64,000 nucleotides of DNA from positions 62,001 to 126,000 of the forward strand of contig CASGEL010000001.1 of the NCBI GenBank assembly GCA_949300485.1, read 5' to 3'. The notes under the pieces are model-generated. The model was not told where the DNA came from, made no database searches, and saw only the letters and a program-made list of their open reading frames with translations. Position numbers and translations under genes: made by a program. Origin of the DNA: an uncultured bacterium. GTDB lineage: Bacteria; Cyanobacteriota; Vampirovibrionia; Gastranaerophilales; Gastranaerophilaceae. Shown here one piece after another: positions 55,629 to 64,000 of this stretch; within the stretch, counting starts at the first letter, position 1; each line of letters begins with the position of its first letter.

Positions 55629-58600
55629 TTATCCTCGTGAAGAAGCAGAAACAGCTACAACTTTTTTCTTTTTCTTTTTAGACTCAATAATACTATCGTT
55701 ATTAAATCTGGCAAGACGCTTATCTTCTTTTTCGTCTGTAGAAGTAGAATTATTAATATTCACATTTGTTGAAGCAGACGCAGCTAACACCGTTTCATCT
55801 TCCGGCGAATATGCAATTATTTGCTCTTCTTCACCACGCGGTTTATTTTGAGTATTTATCTGAGTTTCATTGTTCGTAGCGCCGGTTTCTGCAGAAAGAT
55901 CAGAATCCGTATTCTCCGCCATCTGATTAGTTACATCTTGAACCTTTTTATCTGCATCTTTATATTTTGTATTTGCAGTTTTCAATGAAGCTTCCGCTTC
56001 TTTTGCAACATTATCAGCATTACTGTTAGATACTAAACCATTTGAACCGGCTACTGTTGCAGCAGTTCCTGTAGATGTTTCTAAAATACCTTTGGCTAAT
56101 TTTATTTGTCCTATAGCAATCTGAGCTGCACCTGCTTCAAATGTGAACGGATTTGATAACATTGTAGTCCCTACAGCAATAAGATTTGAGCCCATAACTG
56201 TATTGGTAACTCCAATAGCGCTTGTTCCAATACCTACAATGAGAGTATTTCGAGCCACATCTAGTTGATTTGCAATCTTTTTATCCAATGATGAAATATT
56301 AGAATCTAATGTTTTCGCATTTGATTTAAATGCAGTTAACTGTTGAATTCCGTTTGACACTGTTTTATTAACAGTTGTTGCTGTTTGCTCCTCAGAAGAA
56401 GACACTGATTCAATTTGTGTAGCTATATTCTGCATCTGACTTTGAGAGGCTAAAGAATCATCCTCCGCTTGAGAATTTTGAACTTGAGATTGAACTTGTT
56501 GATATTCCTGAGATAAAGTTTGAGCTTGCAGAAGTACTGATTCATGGTTTGAAACCGCCTGATTTGAAGCTTTTTCAACAGATTTAACAAGATCTTCACT
56601 TTTTTTAGTTTGAGCAGAAACAGAATCATTATAATCTTCAACTTCATTTTGAGAGTTTGTCATATCCTGAGTTGCTTTTGATGTTGTCACTGTTGCATTG
56701 ATTGCATTTCCTGAATTAAATGCAATTGAAACCGAATATGAGCTATCCTCATTTGATTTTTCTTGCTGATTTGCTTGAGCTTGCTGTTCTTCCTGAGTTT
56801 GTTCTGTTTCATTAGACTCGCCTGTTGAAGTCGTTTCACCAATCTGGGCCTGATCTGCTGCCGCAACTTGATTTGGATTTTGCACTGTTTCAGACTTATT
56901 TTCTTCTGAAGCCATGCCTGCGCTATCAGCCTGATCAGAATTATCAGTATTATTTTGAACAGATGTTTCATCTGCAGCTAAAATTTGTTCATTGCTTTGA
57001 GAGGATAGATCAGCATCTGCTGTTTGGGCTGTCTGCAAAGACATTTGACCTGACATTTCTGTTACAACTTGAGGAGCAAAAGATGATTCGGTTTGAACAG
57101 CTTCACTGCCAGCAATATTACCCATATCTAGCATCGGCTGCGAAGCATCAACCATACTTCCTGAGATTTCACCTGCAGTTGAAGAAATTTCTGAAGCCCC
57201 AGAGATTCCTTGACCTGATTGACTGACAGTTTCTCCATTTTGGCCTAATGCTTGCTGTGCGGATTTTATTATTTGATTATTCTCTTTTGAAACCTCATTA
57301 AAATTTTTCAAAGTTGCTTTTGAAATAATAACATTATCATCGGCAGAAGAACCCGAAATCATACCAGCAGTTGCGGATACGGTAGCTCCTACACCTGATA
57401 TACTTTCTTTTATTCCACGATTTTGCAAATTTCTGCCTGCAATAGCTAATATCATTCCGGTATTATACGTAAACGGATTTGACATCATAGCTATACCAGT
57501 TGACAACATAGAAGTTCCCAATGCATTATTGACAACTCCAAGAGCAAATGTTCCGGTTCCGACAAACATTGTATCTTCAGAAACATTCTGAACATTTTTA
57601 GCTCGTTGTTCCAGTTCAGAATTTCGTTCATCAAGAATTACAGCTTCCTTTTGATATTTTGTATTTGAAGTTAGATTCTTTGATAATGTTTCTTCAAGCT
57701 TAGAAGAATCTTGTTGATCTTGTTCATTCAAAGCTGTAAGTTGTGATATCGTTTCCTGCATCTGGTCAGAATTAGTTTCGCTTTCCTTATTGCTATTTTG
57801 AGACACCTGCTGAGGTTGAGATCCAACTGCCACATTATTTGAAATAGTAGAATTATCTTCCGGCAAATAATTTTCTGCAACAGGCACCGCAGTATTATTT
57901 GCATTATCTTCAGTTGATGTAGTTGCACCCTGCTGTAAAGTGTCAAGTTCTGCAAGGAAAATTTCTGCCTGCTGCAAATTAGCAGTTCTCTTTTGTTGAG
58001 TTGCAGAAATCTCTTTTGTTAAATTTTGAATATCTTTATTCGCATTTGTCAATGACTTCTTAACAGATTTATCTGCTTCAGTTGTCTTAGATTTGTGAGA
58101 ATTCAATTCTGTTGTTGCCTTAATAGTAGTAACAGATGACTGAATTGCATTTGTATATGAAAGATTAGTGCTTACATTATAAGATGTTTGCTCTTTAGAA
58201 GATTTTACAGCTTGTTCGCCCTCTACATTTTGTTGCTGGGTATTATCATTTTCTTCAGGTGAAGAATTATAAGCTTCTCCCATAGTATTTTTAGTGTTAT
58301 TTTGCATATCCTGCGCTTGGGCAGAATATGCAGTGGCAAATTCTGTTAAACTGCTATTGGTGCCATTTTTTAATTCTGAAGAAAGACCATCCGAATAAGA
58401 TTCCAATTCAGTGCCTTTTTCAATTGCTAAATCAGCAACTTCATCTCCTACAACACCGAACAAAACATCGGATAATAACCCGGTATCTTTCATTACAACA
58501 CCGGTAGTAATATGCGGAGATTGGTTGCTATTATAATTTTTCGAAAATTTTCCCAGTTCTCGCCCTGATTGAATTACATCTTCGCTAATTTCAATATTTT

Positions 58601-59414
58601 TATCAATTTTTGTATTCAATGAATCCAGAGAGTTTAGAAAATCATCTAATTCAGCACTATCTTGCTGAATGTTAGCAACTAAACTTCCGTCTTTACCATT
58701 TAAAAGTTTACCAAGTTCTGTATATCTTTTTTGTTCACTCTTTGATAACGTTCCGTTTTTATTTTTATCATCAAGAGTCTTCCATTCGGAAGTCAATTCA
58801 TTAATTTGATTCATTGACTCCTTAAATGAATCTTCTTTTTCTTTTTTTATTTCATTTGCCCTTTGAACTTTTTTCTGAAATTCATCGGTTAACTGCTGAG
58901 TTTCTTTAATGGAATTATCTGCCTGAGTTACATATTTAATTGTTTTTTGCCTGATATTATCAAGAGAATTATCGTCTTTTGCCTCTTCTGTAGAAGAATA
59001 ATCATCAGTTGATGCATCATCAGTTATAACAATATATGAAGTTACATCAGCTTGCTGTTGAGCATGAGCCCATTGCAAAACTTCATCAGGAATCTTGTAA
59101 CCATTATTCTCCATTTCAATAATTTCTTCATAAGAATAACCGGCCCAATCCGGATCAGAAATTTCATATATAGAGCCTACATTACTATAGATTTCTCTAT
59201 GTGCTCCCTGCATCTTTTGCAGTTCTAAGCTTCTTGCATAATCAAGATAATATGCATCAGAAAAAGTATATTGCCCCTGATATTTAGCTTTTAATTTTAT
59301 GGCCGTATTTATGGCACTCTGAGGATATTGAGCAAGCAATTCTTCCTCAAGGGTAACTCCTGATGTTGAATAACTACCGGATACTGTTAATTTTATAGCA
59401 GGTTTGACAGCCAT
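55629..59414 (-). CDS. Large Ser/Gln/Asn-rich coiled-coil protein with duplicated hydrophobic unit
   Basis: A 1261-residue protein of unknown function. The N-terminal ~220 residues are mixed and include an EF-hand-type loop (DKNKNGTLSKSE, ~215-227). Coiled-coil/low-complexity Gln/Ser/Asn text follows. A unit occurs twice (about 408-690 and 888-1125). Each copy starts with SY(N/S)VS-type text, has a coiled coil, and contains a Gly-rich hydrophobic stretch that reads GTGTFALGVVNNALGTSML in copy 1 and GIGTSAIGVTNTVMGSNLI in copy 2. No signal peptide. The pattern (coiled coils plus Gly-rich hydrophobic helices) faintly resembles pore-forming or translocator proteins; this is a weak analogy only. 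Confidence 0.75.
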   Translation of the reverse strand: MAVKPAIKLTVSGSYSTSGVTLEEELLAQYPQSAINTAIKLKAKYQGQYTFSDAYYLDYARSLELQKMQGAHREIYSNVGSIYEISDPDWAGYSYEEIIEMENNGYKIPDEVLQWAHAQQQADVTSYIVITDDASTDDYSSTEEAKDDNSLDNIRQKTIKYVTQADNSIKETQQLTDEFQKKVQRANEIKKEKEDSFKESMNQINELTSEWKTLDDKNKNGTLSKSEQKRYTELGKLLNGKDGSLVANIQQDSAELDDFLNSLDSLNTKIDKNIEISEDVIQSGRELGKFSKNYNSNQSPHITTGVVMKDTGLLSDVLFGVVGDEVADLAIEKGTELESYSDGLSSELKNGTNSSLTEFATAYSAQAQDMQNNTKNTMGEAYNSSPEENDNTQQQNVEGEQAVKSSKEQTSYNVSTNLSYTNAIQSSVTTIKATTELNSHKSKTTEADKSVKKSLTNANKDIQNLTKEISATQQKRTANLQQAEIFLAELDTLQQGATTSTEDNANNTAVPVAENYLPEDNSTISNNVAVGSQPQQVSQNSNKESETNSDQMQETISQLTALNEQDQQDSSKLEETLSKNLTSNTKYQKEAVILDERNSELEQRAKNVQNVSEDTMFVGTGTFALGVVNNALGTSMLSTGIAMMSNPFTYNTGMILAIAGRNLQNRGIKESISGVGATVSATAGMISGSSADDNVIISKATLKNFNEVSKENNQIIKSAQQALGQNGETVSQSGQGISGASEISSTAGEISGSMVDASQPMLDMGNIAGSEAVQTESSFAPQVVTEMSGQMSLQTAQTADADLSSQSNEQILAADETSVQNNTDNSDQADSAGMASEENKSETVQNPNQVAAADQAQIGETTSTGESNETEQTQEEQQAQANQQEKSNEDSSYSVSIAFNSGNAINATVTTSKATQDMTNSQNEVEDYNDSVSAQTKKSEDLVKSVEKASNQAVSNHESVLLQAQTLSQEYQQVQSQVQNSQAEDDSLASQSQMQNIATQIESVSSSEEQTATTVNKTVSNGIQQLTAFKSNAKTLDSNISSLDKKIANQLDVARNTLIVGIGTSAIGVTNTVMGSNLIAVGTTMLSNPFTFEAGAAQIAIGQIKLAKGILETSTGTAATVAGSNGLVSNSNADNVAKEAEASLKTANTKYKDADKKVQDVTNQMAENTDSDLSAETGATNNETQINTQNKPRGEEEQIIAYSPEDETVLAASASTNVNINNSTSTDEKEDKRLARFNNDSIIESKKKKKKVVAVSASSRG

Positions 59415-59535
59415 ATTACCTTTGTCCTTATGATTTTATACACTTTATAAATCGGTATTTTTATCAAAAACTTTAGATAATATAGCTGTAGTTAAAGTTT
59501 ATATTTACAAAATTTTACAATTTAAAATGAACAAC

Positions 59536-59859
59536 TTAAATATGCTTTTCTATATTAGAAATTATTGTTGATTTCGGCATTAATCCGGTCATTCTCTCAA
59601 CAGGTTCACCGCCTTTGAATACTAACAAACTCGGCAATCCGCTTATTGAATATGTTTTTGCAGTTTCTAAACACTCTTCAACATTAACTTTCACAAATTT
59701 CACTTTACCTGCATAAGATTCTGAAATCTCATCAATTACAGGACCTAACTTTCTGCAAGGCCCGCACCAAGTAGCCCAAAAATCAACTACAACAGGAATA
59801 TCTGAGTGCAAAACTTCCTGTTCAAAAATAGAATCTTCTAAATCTATAACATTACCCAT
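59536..59859 (-). CDS. trxA: Thioredoxin
   Basis: A 107-residue cytoplasmic disulfide reductase. FWATWCGPCRKLGP contains the active-site CGPC; the cis-Pro loop is SGLPSLLVFKGGEPVERMTG. Length and layout are standard. Divergent from the exonuclease gene at 59954. It probably draws electrons from a thioredoxin reductase elsewhere. Confidence 0.96.
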   Translation of the reverse strand: MGNVIDLEDSIFEQEVLHSDIPVVVDFWATWCGPCRKLGPVIDEISESYAGKVKFVKVNVEECLETAKTYSISGLPSLLVFKGGEPVERMTGLMPKSTIISNIEKHI

Positions 59860-59953
59860 GATTTATCCCCATTTATTAAATTACACTTCACAATCTTATC
59901 ATGGAAAAATTTTTTATGCTATTATCTATACAGAAGATACTTAGGATTAAAAA

Positions 59954-60871
59954 ATGGCAAGAAAAAAAGTAATTGAGATAGTTTTAGATACTGAAACAAC
60001 GGGATTGGATTATACAAGAGAAAGAATGGTTGAATTTGCCGCAGTAAGATTGGAAAACGGCAAAATTAAGGATGAATTTCAAACACTTATTAACCCGGAA
60101 CAGCATATTAGAAAATCAAGTATTGCAATTCACGGTATTACTCAGGAAATGGTTGAGGATGCACCAAAAGAAGATGAAATTATGCCAAAAATTTTAGAAT
60201 TTATAGGCGACTACCCTATTGTTGCCCATAATGCCATTTTTGATTATTCATTCATCAATGAAGCTTCTAAAAGAACAACCGGAAAAGAAATTTCAAACGA
60301 AAGAATTGATACCCAGCAAATGTTTAAAGAAATTTACCCTGAGTTAGAAGCCCACGGACTCAATGCATTAACAGAAAAATTCAAAGTCGAATTAAAAGAT
60401 CATCATAGGGCAATGGGTGATACTATGGGGCTTGCGTTGGCTTATCCTAAATTAAAAAAATTATATAATCAGAAATATGACTGGGAAAATAAACAGCTTG
60501 ATAATGTAGAATATTTATTTGAAAGATTTTTAAGAATTCAACAAACAGTTACAACCTTGCAATCTGAAATGCAGGATTTGAAATCTGTTTTCAAATTATA
60601 CTTTGACCAAGGGGGATCTCCAATTACATCGCAAGAAGGAGATATGCTAATTTATAATTCAAAACAAACTTTCGGATATGATTTTAACACTGTAAAACCT
60701 ATACTGGAAGAAGTCGGAGCCTTAGAAAAAGCTGTTAAATTAAATACAGGTTTTATAGACAGACTCGTTAACGGAAAAAGTTTGGACGATGAAAAAAAAG
60801 AACTTATAAAAAATGCAAGAATAGAATTAACTGAAACAAGAAATATCCAAATAATTAAGAATAACAAGTAG
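59954..60871 (+). CDS. PolC-type DEDDh 3'-5' exonuclease
   Basis: A 305-residue protein. The first ~170 residues are a DnaQ/PolC-type proofreading exonuclease with DEDDh residues in VLDTETTGLD, VAHNAIFDYSFI and HHRAMGDTMG. A ~130-residue C-terminal region is Lys/Glu-rich and helical. Such stand-alone proteins act in DNA repair or replication; not necessarily the polymerase subunit. TTAGGA lies before the ATG. The antiporter gene starts 13 nt downstream, so they may be co-transcribed. Confidence 0.85.
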   Translation: MARKKVIEIVLDTETTGLDYTRERMVEFAAVRLENGKIKDEFQTLINPEQHIRKSSIAIHGITQEMVEDAPKEDEIMPKILEFIGDYPIVAHNAIFDYSFINEASKRTTGKEISNERIDTQQMFKEIYPELEAHGLNALTEKFKVELKDHHRAMGDTMGLALAYPKLKKLYNQKYDWENKQLDNVEYLFERFLRIQQTVTTLQSEMQDLKSVFKLYFDQGGSPITSQEGDMLIYNSKQTFGYDFNTVKPILEEVGALEKAVKLNTGFIDRLVNGKSLDDEKKELIKNARIELTETRNIQIIKNNK

Positions 60872-60884
60872 GAGAAATTTAAAC

Positions 60885-62306
60885 ATGTTAAAAAATTTAC
60901 TGGCTTTTTATAAAGAGCCGCCTGTAAAAGAAGAAATACAGGATTCCGAAAAAGTTGCATCCATGTATAAACATTGGAGATTAAGAATATTTTATGCCTG
61001 CTTTATAGGATATACAATATTCTATTTATGTAAGAAAAATATAGCAGTAGCCCTGCCGGGTATTATGAAAGAGTTTGGATACTCTGCCACTGAACTCGGA
61101 TTGTTAGGAAGTTCGCTATATTTAACTTATGGCATAGGTAAATTTGTAAACGGTGTATTGGCAGACGGATCAGATGTAAGAAAATTTCTGCCTACGGCAC
61201 TACTAATGACAGCTTTGGCAAATATAGCATTTGCACTTGCTCCAAGTGCTGTAAGCCTTTTGGGATTAAGCACAAAAATGTCAGCAATGCTTTTACTATG
61301 GACACTGGCATTTTTATGGGGTGTTAGCGGATGGTTTCAATCTGCAGGTTTCCCAGCAGTTGCCAAAAGCTTAACATATTGGTACTCAAACTCAGAAAGA
61401 GGCACAAAATGGTCATTATGGTCATGCTCTCATCAAACAGGAACATTCCTAAGCTTTATTATTGCAGGACATATTGCAGCTCATTTCGGATGGAGAGCAG
61501 CATTCTTAGTTCCGGGAACCTTAGCCATCATAACAGCAATTTGGCTGTATGACAGACTTAGAGATAGACCACAATCATTAGGATTACCGGATGTCGAAGT
61601 TTATAGAGAAGAACCTGTAAAACAGCAGGCACCTGAAGATAAAAAAGCTGAAGATGATATGTCTTATGTTCAAATCTTTAAAAAATATATCCTATGCAAC
61701 AAAACAATCTGGATGCTTGCAATAGCTTATATTTTTGTTTATATCATAAGATTTGGTGCAGAAGACTGGATGATTATGTATTTGAGTAATGCAAAAGGTG
61801 ACAGCCTTGCAGATGCCACAAATAAAATTGCATCTTTGCCATTGGTTGGAATAGCCGGAACAGTTTGTGCAGGTTTGGTTTCAGATAAACTATTCAAAGG
61901 AAAAAGAGCACCCGTTAACCTTATTTATTTGGTCGGTGTAATTATTTGTATTATTGCACTAAAATTCAATACAATAAGTGCATTGGATTATGTAATAATA
62001 GGTCTATTAGGAGCATTTACATACGGACCTCAAATGATGATAGGCGGGCTATGTGCAGTTGAATCAAGCTCTAAAAAAGTCGCCTCTGCAGCTACAGGCT
62101 TCACCGGAACATTTGGTTATATCGGAGCATTTTTATCTTCAACAGGAACAGGCTTCATTGTTGATAAATTAGGTAAAAACGGAGAAGCTGACTGGAACGG
62201 AGCAATTTATTTCTGGCTTGCCTCAGGAATTATCTGTTTAATTATCTGTGCAATCCTCGCAATCGAAGAATATGCAAAAGATAAGAAAAAAATGAAAGAA
62301 GCTTAA
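60885..62306 (+). CDS. MFS organophosphate:phosphate antiporter family protein
   Basis: A 473-residue, about 12-helix membrane transporter of the OPA family (GlpT, UhpT, UhpC relatives) that takes up phosphorylated sugars or glycerol-3-phosphate in exchange for phosphate. Family features are GYTIFYLCKKNIAVALPGIM near residue 45, SLYLTYGIGKFVNGVLADGS, SGWFQSAGFPAVAKSLTYW and an inner-half repeat with DWMIMYLSNAKG. The exact substrate cannot be told. AGGAG precedes the ATG. Ends at a strong terminator. Confidence 0.88.
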   Translation: MLKNLLAFYKEPPVKEEIQDSEKVASMYKHWRLRIFYACFIGYTIFYLCKKNIAVALPGIMKEFGYSATELGLLGSSLYLTYGIGKFVNGVLADGSDVRKFLPTALLMTALANIAFALAPSAVSLLGLSTKMSAMLLLWTLAFLWGVSGWFQSAGFPAVAKSLTYWYSNSERGTKWSLWSCSHQTGTFLSFIIAGHIAAHFGWRAAFLVPGTLAIITAIWLYDRLRDRPQSLGLPDVEVYREEPVKQQAPEDKKAEDDMSYVQIFKKYILCNKTIWMLAIAYIFVYIIRFGAEDWMIMYLSNAKGDSLADATNKIASLPLVGIAGTVCAGLVSDKLFKGKRAPVNLIYLVGVIICIIALKFNTISALDYVIIGLLGAFTYGPQMMIGGLCAVESSSKKVASAATGFTGTFGYIGAFLSSTGTGFIVDKLGKNGEADWNGAIYFWLASGIICLIICAILAIEEYAKDKKKMKEA

Positions 62307-62310
62307 ATAA

Positions 62311-62345
62311 AAAAAGAAGAACCTTAAAAAAGGTTCTTCTTTTTT
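62311..62345. terminator. Bidirectional terminator
   Basis: AAAAAGAAGAACCTT / AAGGTTCTTCTTTTT, 15-bp stem with a 4-nt loop, between the antiporter and the methyltransferase genes. Confidence 0.93.
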
Positions 62346-62363
62346 TATTCTTATTCTGATACG

Positions 62364-63290
62364 TTATAATATTTTAACTGCCACTTGCTCTAAAGTATAC
62401 ACATAACCAAGGTATTCATATTTTAATCCGCTATCTGTAATAAATTCCTGAAAGGCTTTATATTCATGATTTTGCCAATTCGGATAATTGAAATACTCAT
62501 CAAAAACAATAATAGTTCCCGGTTTAATACTATCTTTTAAATTTTCAAAAATAGTTTTTGTTGATGAATATAAATCACAATCTACATGCAAAAAAGCACA
62601 TTGTCCATTATGATCTTTTACAAATTCCGGTAATGAATCATCAAACCAGCCCTTGATAAGTTGAACATTCTCCCGAACCTCAGGTAAAATATCTTTAGCA
62701 AACTTACCTTTTTCAAATCCTGAGCGCCAACTCTCCGGCAATCCTTCAAAACTATCAAATCCATAGACCGCAACATCTGGACGAGCTTCTGCAATATGAT
62801 TGATAGTATTGCCTGAATACACACCAAATTCTAAATACAAACCATCCAGTGTAACTTTTGATAACGCATAAGACAATAAATCATATTTATTTTTGAAATA
62901 AGGCACTGCCGGCATATTCTCAATAATATAACGAGCAGTTTCCATGCCTGCAAATTCATATAAATATTTTCTTATATTTTGAACAGGTTTTTCTGTTATG
63001 TAAGATTTTACAGAAGCTAATTCTACACTTAATTTATCGCATTTCTTAAAAATCACATCAAAAGCGGAAGAATTAGCTTGCTCTAATTTAATTAAATCTT
63101 CTGCATATTTACTAAGTAGTTTAAATTGTTCAGAATATTTTTTAAGTTCTATTTCCTGAGCATTTAACCTATCTACAAGAATTTTGTATTTATTTTTAAC
63201 TTTAAAATTAAAGCCTAATAAAGTAGTAACTTTATAGATTCCTTCATTTTCAACAGAAAATATTGCCTTCAGTAAACCTTTTTTCTTCAT
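62364..63290 (-). CDS. TylF/MycF-type methyltransferase-like protein
   Basis: A 308-residue protein. Residues ~135-308 form an S-adenosylmethionine-dependent methyltransferase domain of the macrocin O-methyltransferase (TylF) family: LYLEFGVYSGNTINHIAEA (cofactor loop), VYGFDSFEGLPE, CAFLHVDCDLYSST and IVFDEYFNYPNWQNHEYKAF. These enzymes methylate sugars, often in surface glycans. The N-terminal ~100 residues are a helical extension with YKVTTLLGFNFKVK (19-32), similar to one in the glycan transferase at 1661-2959. The start at 63290 has AGGAG 7 nt upstream. Probably works on the glycan built by the neighbouring GT4. Confidence 0.82.
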   Translation of the reverse strand: MKKKGLLKAIFSVENEGIYKVTTLLGFNFKVKNKYKILVDRLNAQEIELKKYSEQFKLLSKYAEDLIKLEQANSSAFDVIFKKCDKLSVELASVKSYITEKPVQNIRKYLYEFAGMETARYIIENMPAVPYFKNKYDLLSYALSKVTLDGLYLEFGVYSGNTINHIAEARPDVAVYGFDSFEGLPESWRSGFEKGKFAKDILPEVRENVQLIKGWFDDSLPEFVKDHNGQCAFLHVDCDLYSSTKTIFENLKDSIKPGTIIVFDEYFNYPNWQNHEYKAFQEFITDSGLKYEYLGYVYTLEQVAVKIL

Positions 63291-63437
63291 TGTTGCTCCT
63301 GCCATCTTCTCAAATTCCAACAATAAAAACTATTTCAATAGAATATTATATAAATTATATCATAAAATTATTAATAATATTTAATATTTTATATTTAATA
63401 AGTTAATAAAAATATCTTTATGATAATATCGAAATAG

Positions 63438-63485
63438 GAATTAAGAAATTTATACACTAGATATTTTATTTATTGGAATTAAGAA
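63438..63485 (+). repeat. Two GAATTAAGAA copies between the TylF-like and GT4 genes
   Basis: GAATTAAGAA occurs at 63438-63447 and 63476-63485, in the AT-rich divergent intergenic region 63324-63514. On the minus strand upstream of 2959, GAATTAAGAA (3022-3013) and GAATTAAGGA (2980-2971) stand in a similar pattern. Confidence 0.5.
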
Positions 63486-63514
63486 CATTTAGAGAGGCAA
63501 AGGAGACTATAATC

Positions 63515-64000
63515 TTGAAAATTTTACTCTATAACTGGGTTCAGTTTGATAATAAAGAAAAAGCCGGCGGAGGAGTTTCTGTATATATAAAAAATTTAAT
63601 TGAATATTTGATAAAAGATCATAACCATATTGTATATTTTCTAAGCAGCGGGAATAAATATGATCCATTAGTTTCTGAGCCTTATATAAAAAAATCAAAA
63701 AATATATTCGGTAATAGATGTCATACATATGAAGTAATAAATTCTGATATCATAGGGCCTCTAGGAACTTTATGCTGGGATCTTGACAGATATTTAGAGG
63801 ATACAAGAACCACAAAAATTATGGAAGACTTCATTAAAAAAAATGGTCCCTTTGATATTATACATATTCATAATATTGGCGGATTTGGCCAAAATTTTTT
63901 AAGGATGAAAGAAAAATTCCCGAATACAAAATTCATCTTCGATTTGCACAATTATAATTGTTTTTGTATGAATAGTTATCTTTTTAATCAAAAAGAACAA
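63515..64000 (+). CDS. Glycosyltransferase family 4, N-terminal part (3' cut by window)
   Basis: The start of a GT-B-fold sugar transferase; 162 codons are visible and the frame is open at the edge. It starts with TTG at 63515 behind AAGGAG (63499-63504). The N-terminus KILLYNWVQFDNKEKAGGGV, followed by SVYIKNLIEYLIK, is the typical glycine-rich nucleotide-sugar-enzyme opening, and FDIIHIHNIGGFGQNFL fits the next strand. Later motifs (EX7E) lie outside the window. Divergent from the TylF-like gene, so part of a surface-glycan locus. Confidence 0.8.
   Translation, partial: MKILLYNWVQFDNKEKAGGGVSVYIKNLIEYLIKDHNHIVYFLSSGNKYDPLVSEPYIKKSKNIFGNRCHTYEVINSDIIGPLGTLCWDLDRYLEDTRTTKIMEDFIKKNGPFDIIHIHNIGGFGQNFLRMKEKFPNTKFIFDLHNYNCFCMNSYLFNQKEQ

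Overview
The window is AT-rich DNA from what looks like a fermentative, anaerobic, diderm bacterium. The best guess is a gut Gastranaerophilales/Vampirovibrionia ('Melainabacteria') member. This is an inference, not proven by a marker gene. The evidence is an outer membrane (giant autotransporter, TolC-type protein, AsmA-like protein), anaerobe-type oxidative defence (a rubrerythrin and a reverse-order rubrerythrin), bifunctional AdhE, no photosynthesis genes, and many small lineage-type proteins of unknown function.

Layout. 1-3000: the end of groEL, then two leftward surface-glycan transferases. 3100-9000: an XRE regulator, an EF-hand protein, tyrS-cysE, small unknown proteins, and a two-gene phage-tail-fibre-like unit with its own promoter and terminators. 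9189-16486: a compact rightward operon of a 1234-residue acidic membrane protein with a TonB-like C-terminus, a sigma-70-like factor, and a zinc-ribbon/NTPase/helical-repeat protein. Two unknown genes follow. This is my main candidate for an undescribed signalling system. 17700-21800: aroQ, a histidine-kinase-like protein that has lost its phospho-accepting His and is joined 1 nt from an ABC ATPase gene, and rubrerythrin. 21850-29800: an AsmA-like giant, a split chromate transporter and gdhA.

29872-44304: a single 4810-codon autotransporter adhesin built from five diverged repeat modules, with a G8 tract inside the reading frame near its start that could switch it on and off. Upstream are a true PAS histidine kinase and reverse rubrerythrin under a Fur-family-like palindrome. 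46500-55600: an unknown protein, a TolC family protein, pepA, a TPR lipoprotein-like/secreted protein, adhE under a Rex-like operator, a 600-bp gene-poor stretch, a small unknown protein and a rhodanese. 55629-64000: a duplicated coiled-coil protein with glycine-rich hydrophobic segments, thioredoxin, a PolC-type exonuclease, an organophosphate antiporter, a TylF-type methyltransferase, and the start of a GT4 glycosyltransferase cut by the window end.

Themes: fermentation and redox control (AdhE, Gdh, rubrerythrins, Trx), a decorated cell surface (glycan enzymes at both ends, giant adhesin, TolC, AsmA), and several lineage-specific proteins sharing short features (N-terminal F-x-G motif, EF-hand loops). 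At least three genes look leaderless. No tRNA, rRNA, CRISPR array or insertion sequence was seen.
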